Part shown: in pieces, positions 6,812-9,106 of the stretch
How the letters are laid out: each line of letters opens with the position of its first letter
How positions within the stretch are numbered: the first letter of the stretch is position 1
Source of the DNA: Nitrososphaerota archaeon
GTDB lineage: Archaea; Thermoproteota; Nitrososphaeria; Nitrososphaerales; Nitrosopumilaceae
Reading direction: 5' to 3'
Length of the DNA stretch: 9,106 bases
Assembly (NCBI GenBank): GCA_002730325.1
Contig: PBZV01000026.1
Coordinates: forward strand, 1 to 9,106
Made by a program: the position numbers and the translations under genes
The notes under the pieces: generated by a model
Database searches by the model: none
The model's input: only the letters and a program-made list of their open reading frames with translations
Told to the model about the DNA's origin: nothing

Positions 6812-7057
6812 TTATTCGTTAAGATTATCACAGATAGGGCATTTCTTGTCTAAGACTTTTGAACCACATTCCATACAAATTCCCTCACCAACATCTTTCT
6901 CAATAGATTGTTTACGCTTTGCAACATAGATTTTGATTCCAAAATACATCAAAATTACGACAATTGCAGCATATGCAGGGCTCATAAATGGAATTAACCC
7001 AATCATAAAGAGGATAAGTCCAGCAATTAACAAAATATCGCGTCTTTCAAATTTCAA
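6812..7057 (-). CDS. Small membrane protein with C-terminal zinc ribbon
   Basis: The 81-residue product has two hydrophobic helices (about residues 8-24 and 28-46) followed by a basic stretch, AKRKQ. A cytosolic zinc ribbon comes last, with C61-x2-C64 (CMEC) and C73-x2-C76 (CPIC). The positive residues after helix 2 place the zinc ribbon inside the cell. The start codon is TTG, chosen because GTGAGG lies 6 bases upstream and the first helix follows at once. The function is unknown; similar two-helix proteins with a zinc ribbon are common as hypotheticals in archaea. It is 120 bases upstream of tsr3 on the same strand and 33 bases downstream of the predicted guide RNA. Confidence 0.7.
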   Translation of the reverse strand: MKFERRDILLIAGLILFMIGLIPFMSPAYAAIVVILMYFGIKIYVAKRKQSIEKDVGEGICMECGSKVLDKKCPICDNLNE

Positions 7058-7063
7058 TTAATT

Positions 7064-7069
7064 CCTCAC
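7064..7069 (-). promoter_or_regulatory. Shine-Dalgarno sequence before a TTG start
   Basis: On the - strand GTGAGG sits 6 bases before the TTG at 7057-7055. It contains GAGG, complementary to the archaeal 16S rRNA tail, and supports translation from the non-ATG start of the zinc-ribbon membrane protein. Confidence 0.5.
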
Positions 7070-7083
7070 ATTAGTGAATTCAT

Positions 7084-7088
7084 AAAAA
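7084..7088 (-). terminator. T-run at the 3' end of the predicted guide RNA
   Basis: On the - strand TGTTTTT follows directly after the 3' arm of the GC-rich terminal stem of the guide RNA candidate. A stem followed by a T5 tract is a good place for archaeal termination, and it lies before the zinc-ribbon membrane protein gene. Confidence 0.4.
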
Positions 7089-7090
7089 CA

Positions 7091-7162
7091 TGCCGGAGCT
7101 CAGAGCCATTAGTTTACTTCATATCAAAAGTCATCTCTCTAACTCTTCTTCATTGCTCGGCA
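7091..7162 (-). ncRNA. Candidate C/D box small guide RNA (2'-O-methylation)
   Basis: On the - strand the arms TGCCGAGC (7162-7155) and GCTCCGGCA (7099-7091) pair over 8 base pairs with one bulged base, GC-rich in an AT-rich gap. Just inside are a C box, ATGAAGA (7153-7147, 6 of 7 to RTGATGA), and a D box, CTGA (7103-7100). Between them are a D' box, ATGA (7134-7131, 3 of 4), and a C' box, ATGAAGT (7122-7116, 5 of 7). The spacers C to D' and C' to D are each exactly 12 bases (AGAGTTAGAGAG and AAACTAATGGCT), the usual archaeal guide length, and D' to C' is 8. Such RNAs bind L7Ae, Nop5 and fibrillarin and direct 2'-O-methylation. It starts 34 bases after tRNA-Pro, so co-transcription is possible. 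Internal boxes are imperfect and I cannot name the target. Confidence 0.45.
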
Positions 7163-7196
7163 ATTGTATCATGAATTTATTTTCATAATAAGATAA

Positions 7197-7273
7197 TGGT
7201 GGGATCGGCGAAATTTGAATTCGCGACCTCTGCGTCCCAAACGCAGAATCATACCAAGCTAGACCACGATCCC
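7197..7273 (-). tRNA. tRNA-Pro (anticodon UGG), CCA encoded
   Basis: The - strand folds as a full cloverleaf of 77 bases. The acceptor arms are GGGATCG and CGATCCC, the D arm contains TAGCTTGGTA (box A-like), the anticodon stem is CTGCG/CGCAG with loop TTTGGGA (anticodon TGG), and the T arm is GCGAA/TTCGC with loop TTCAAAT. The discriminator is A at 7200, and CCA is encoded at 7199-7197. There is no intron. UGG reads proline codons, CCA and CCG in particular. The gene lies head to head with methionine aminopeptidase, with 65 bases between them, and upstream of the candidate guide RNA. Confidence 0.95.
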
Positions 7274-7294
7274 AGTAAAACACAAGAATCGCCC

Positions 7295-7303
7295 AATTTA
7301 AGC
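7295..7303 (-). promoter_or_regulatory. TATA-like element between tRNA-Pro and methionine aminopeptidase
   Basis: GCTTAAATT on the - strand is centred 26 bases upstream of the mature 5' end of tRNA-Pro, the expected archaeal TATA distance. The same AATTTAAGC read on the + strand lies about 40 bases before the aminopeptidase ATG, which would give a leader of about 15 bases. It may serve the tRNA only, or both directions. Confidence 0.35.
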
Positions 7304-7338
7304 TTCACAGATAATCATTTTAAAGGTACCCAAAAATC

Positions 7339-8241
7339 ATGATTGTGCAAATAGAAGATTATCTCAAAGCAGGAAAGATTGCAGCTGAAGTAAGAGAAAT
7401 AGTCAGAGTGAAAGACTGGATTGGAAAATCAGTGTATGAAATTTGTGAAGAAGTAGAAGGGGAAATTAAAAAAAGAGGAGCTAAATGTGCGTTTCCAGTT
7501 AATACAAGTATTAATGAAATTGCAGCTCATTACACTGCAGAACCAAATGATCCAATTACAATCAAAGATACAGATTTAGTAAAAATTGATCTTGGTGCAC
7601 AAATCAACGGATACATTGCAGACACAGCAGTTACAGTTTGTTATGATGCACAATTCGATGGATTAGTTCAAGCAGCAGAAGAAGGGTTATCAAATGCAAT
7701 GTCAATGATAAAAACAGGAGTCAAAGCTAGTGATATTGGACGTACTATTGAAACTACAATTAAACAATTAGGATTCAAACCAATTGCAAATCTTAGCGGT
7801 CATTCATTAGATCAATATACAATTCATGCGGGAAGATCAATCCCAAATATTTGGTCAATTGGAGGATTTTCACTTTCAGATAATTCAGCATATGCATGTG
7901 AACCATTTGTAACAACAAAAGAAGCAGGAGGATTCGTTAGAAATGGTCAAATAAAAAATATTTTTGCAATTAATTCTCGAAAGAAAACAAAAAATGAGGA
8001 GGCAGACAGATTACTTGATTTCATTTGGAAAAATTTCAACATGCTACCATTTGCATTAAGATGGATTACAAAAGAATGGGATGAAAAAAAGGCAAGAGAA
8101 TTATTAGATATTTTAGTTAAGAAAAAAGCAGTCCAAGCATATCCTGTACTAATTGAAGTAAATGAACAAAGAGTTGCCCAAGCTGAGCACACGTTTATTC
8201 CAAATGAGACAGGCGTAACTGTAACAACAAGAGCACCGTAA
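7339..8241 (+). CDS. map: Methionine aminopeptidase, type II
   Basis: The 300-residue enzyme removes the initiator methionine from new proteins when the second residue is small. It has the pita-bread fold with a two-metal site. The five expected ligands are present: D84 (KIDLG), D95 (IADTAV), H155 (GHSLDQY), E188 (ACEPF) and E283 (QAEHTF). The substrate-contacting histidines H64 (AAHYTA) and H163 (TIHAG) are there too. The helical insertion at about 212-272 (ADRLLDFIWKNFNMLPFALR onward) identifies the type II form found in archaea and eukaryotes. The length matches archaeal enzymes of about 295-300 residues, and nothing is missing. A 37-residue zinc-ribbon gene follows after 25 bases on the same strand, probably on the same transcript. 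Confidence 0.95.
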   Translation: MIVQIEDYLKAGKIAAEVREIVRVKDWIGKSVYEICEEVEGEIKKRGAKCAFPVNTSINEIAAHYTAEPNDPITIKDTDLVKIDLGAQINGYIADTAVTVCYDAQFDGLVQAAEEGLSNAMSMIKTGVKASDIGRTIETTIKQLGFKPIANLSGHSLDQYTIHAGRSIPNIWSIGGFSLSDNSAYACEPFVTTKEAGGFVRNGQIKNIFAINSRKKTKNEEADRLLDFIWKNFNMLPFALRWITKEWDEKKARELLDILVKKKAVQAYPVLIEVNEQRVAQAEHTFIPNETGVTVTTRAP

Positions 8242-8266
8242 AGACTTCAAAAAAAGGTAAAATATT

Positions 8267-8380
8267 TTGAGTGAGGAAATAAGACCGTGTCCAAAATGTC
8301 ACGGAATAATGTTCAAAGAACAGGGAGAAACAATAACTTGGTTTTGTCCAACATGTAATGTAAAATTTAAAACAGAATAA
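8267..8380 (+). CDS. 37-residue zinc-ribbon protein
   Basis: From a TTG at 8267 the frame encodes 37 residues made of a single zinc ribbon: CPKC (C8, C11), a short beta hairpin (GIMFKEQGETITWF), and CPTC (C27, C30). It ends at TAA 8378-8380. The AAAGGTAA stretch at about 8253-8260 supplies a plausible ribosome binding site. The nearby GTG at 8271 is out of frame and runs into a stop after three codons. The spacing of two CxxC knuckles around a hairpin resembles the ribbons of RNA-polymerase or ribosomal proteins, but no specific function can be given. It is probably co-transcribed with the aminopeptidase and converges on the 60-residue zinc-ribbon gene with only 2 bases between the stops. Confidence 0.7.
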   Translation: MSEEIRPCPKCHGIMFKEQGETITWFCPTCNVKFKTE

Positions 8381-8382
8381 AA

Positions 8383-8565
8383 TTATTGTTCAAAAGACTC
8401 ACCAAAAATTTTCTCAATTACAGCAATCCCATTACATGATGTGCATTTTGAAGACTCGGTAAACAAAATATCACCCTTAGCAAATTTCCGTTTTCTTTGC
8501 ATATTACATTCAGGACATTTTTCAATAGTATATGCAATAATGATTTTTTTCTTTGAAAATATCAT
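8383..8565 (-). CDS. 60-residue zinc-ribbon protein
   Basis: The product has a basic start (MIFSKKKIIIAY) and then two knuckles, CPEC (C17, C20) and CTSC (C41, C44). They are separated by a basic turn (NMQRKRKFAKGD) that could contact nucleic acid. A short acidic tail ends the protein. It reads as a single zinc ribbon with no other domain, and its role is unknown. The ATG overlaps the stop of the DUF1512 gene in an ATGA arrangement (8562-8565), so translation is probably coupled and the two proteins are likely made together. It faces the 37-residue zinc-ribbon gene tail to tail. Confidence 0.7.
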   Translation of the reverse strand: MIFSKKKIIIAYTIEKCPECNMQRKRKFAKGDILFTESSKCTSCNGIAVIEKIFGESFEQ

Positions 8566-9106
8566 TGTGGAACTCCAACAGTATTTCCAACACCAATTAC
8601 TACTATCGATTGGCCTTCTTTGGTATTTTCTTTAATCATCTCATAAACTTGTTGACGTGTATCATCTGCTTTATCGGCGATTTCTTTTGTCATTAGTGTG
8701 ATTGCTTCTTTTACAGATTGTTTTACCACGATAGAAAAGATGGGAATATTTTTGCTTGTTGCAATTGCTTCAATTTGAAATCGTTCGGTTCCAATTCCAC
8801 CAATGGCTGCACCAAAACCCTGGGCAACAGAGGCAGATTCTTCACCTTCCATTTTCAAAGCAGCATCAACCATGATTATTGTATTAATTGTATTTTCACT
8901 AACAATTTTCTCTAATGCATCTGCAGGTCTACCAACAGTAGAACCAGGCCCCTCTGCTTTTAAAAGAAGTAATTGTCTACCTTCAAAATCAGTTTTTGCA
9001 AGAGTTGTTTGAAATGCAAGTATTTGTTTTTCACAGTTTAACATCATTTTACCAACTACCATAGGTCCAATTCCATCTCCAACTGGCTGTCCAGATTTAA
9101 ACGCAG
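8562..9106 (-). CDS. DUF1512 family protein (5' part outside the window)
   Basis: The frame is open to the right edge. Upstream of the internal ATG at 9062 it continues in frame for 14 more codons reading AFKSGQPVGDGIGP, a conserved-looking stretch, so the gene starts outside the window and 9062 is not its start. About 180 residues are visible. They include GQPVGDGIGPMVVG, GPGSTVGRPADAL, IIMVDAALKMEGE, GFGAAIGGIGTERFQIE and a C-terminal VVIGVGNTVGVPQ. These Gly-rich motifs match the archaeal DUF1512 family as I know it; its function is not established. Full-length members have an N-terminal region, said to be membrane-associated, that cannot be seen here. The stop overlaps the start of the 60-residue zinc-ribbon gene by 4 bases. 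Confidence 0.75.
   Translation of the reverse strand, partial: AFKSGQPVGDGIGPMVVGKMMLNCEKQILAFQTTLAKTDFEGRQLLLLKAEGPGSTVGRPADALEKIVSENTINTIIMVDAALKMEGEESASVAQGFGAAIGGIGTERFQIEAIATSKNIPIFSIVVKQSVKEAITLMTKEIADKADDTRQQVYEMIKENTKEGQSIVVIGVGNTVGVPQ

Noticed and set aside
7058..7196. A further small protein gene in the gap before tRNA-Pro
   Set aside because: No frame with a ribosome site and protein-like composition was found; the GC-rich paired segments fit a structured RNA better.

Overview
The window looks like a low-GC archaeal chromosome, most likely an ammonia-oxidising thaumarchaeon (Nitrososphaerota) of the Nitrosopumilus type. The evidence is gene content: a short archaeal Sec61-beta, DUF2070 and DUF1512 proteins, a type II methionine aminopeptidase, the rRNA-modifying enzyme Tsr3 and a p27/SSSCA1-type zinc-ribbon protein. 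Genes are tightly packed and intergenic DNA is very AT-rich. The lineage is inferred from composition and families, not from a database search.

Layout. At 1-106 is the 3' end of an unidentified gene. Positions 124-2403 hold a + strand run: a zinc-ribbon/coiled-coil protein, Sec61-beta (53 aa) and a large DUF2070 membrane protein. A PD-(D/E)XK nuclease-like gene on the - strand overlaps the end of DUF2070 tail to tail. At 3122-5581 is a secreted, membrane-anchored family 5 solute-binding protein with no permease next to it. A TPR gene follows at 5729-6205, converging on tsr3 (6200-6691, -). A small two-helix zinc-ribbon membrane protein lies upstream of tsr3. The 7058-7338 gap holds a probable C/D box guide RNA and tRNA-Pro(UGG), both on the - strand. 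On the + strand come methionine aminopeptidase and a 37-aa zinc-ribbon gene. These face a 60-aa zinc-ribbon gene that overlaps the end of a DUF1512 gene running off the window.

Common threads are protein export and maturation (Sec61-beta, methionine aminopeptidase) and RNA/ribosome maturation (Tsr3, the candidate guide RNA, tRNA). I see no defence island, mobile element or CRISPR.

Three things stand out. (1) The solute-binding protein reads as a circular permutation: the half that is normally C-terminal comes first. (2) A decayed copy of the 3' end of tsr3 lies right after the solute-binding protein gene, so the TPR gene sits between direct repeats and marks a past duplication or insertion. 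(3) A C/D box guide RNA candidate 34 nt downstream of tRNA-Pro has both guide spacers at exactly 12 nt and a GC-rich terminal stem.
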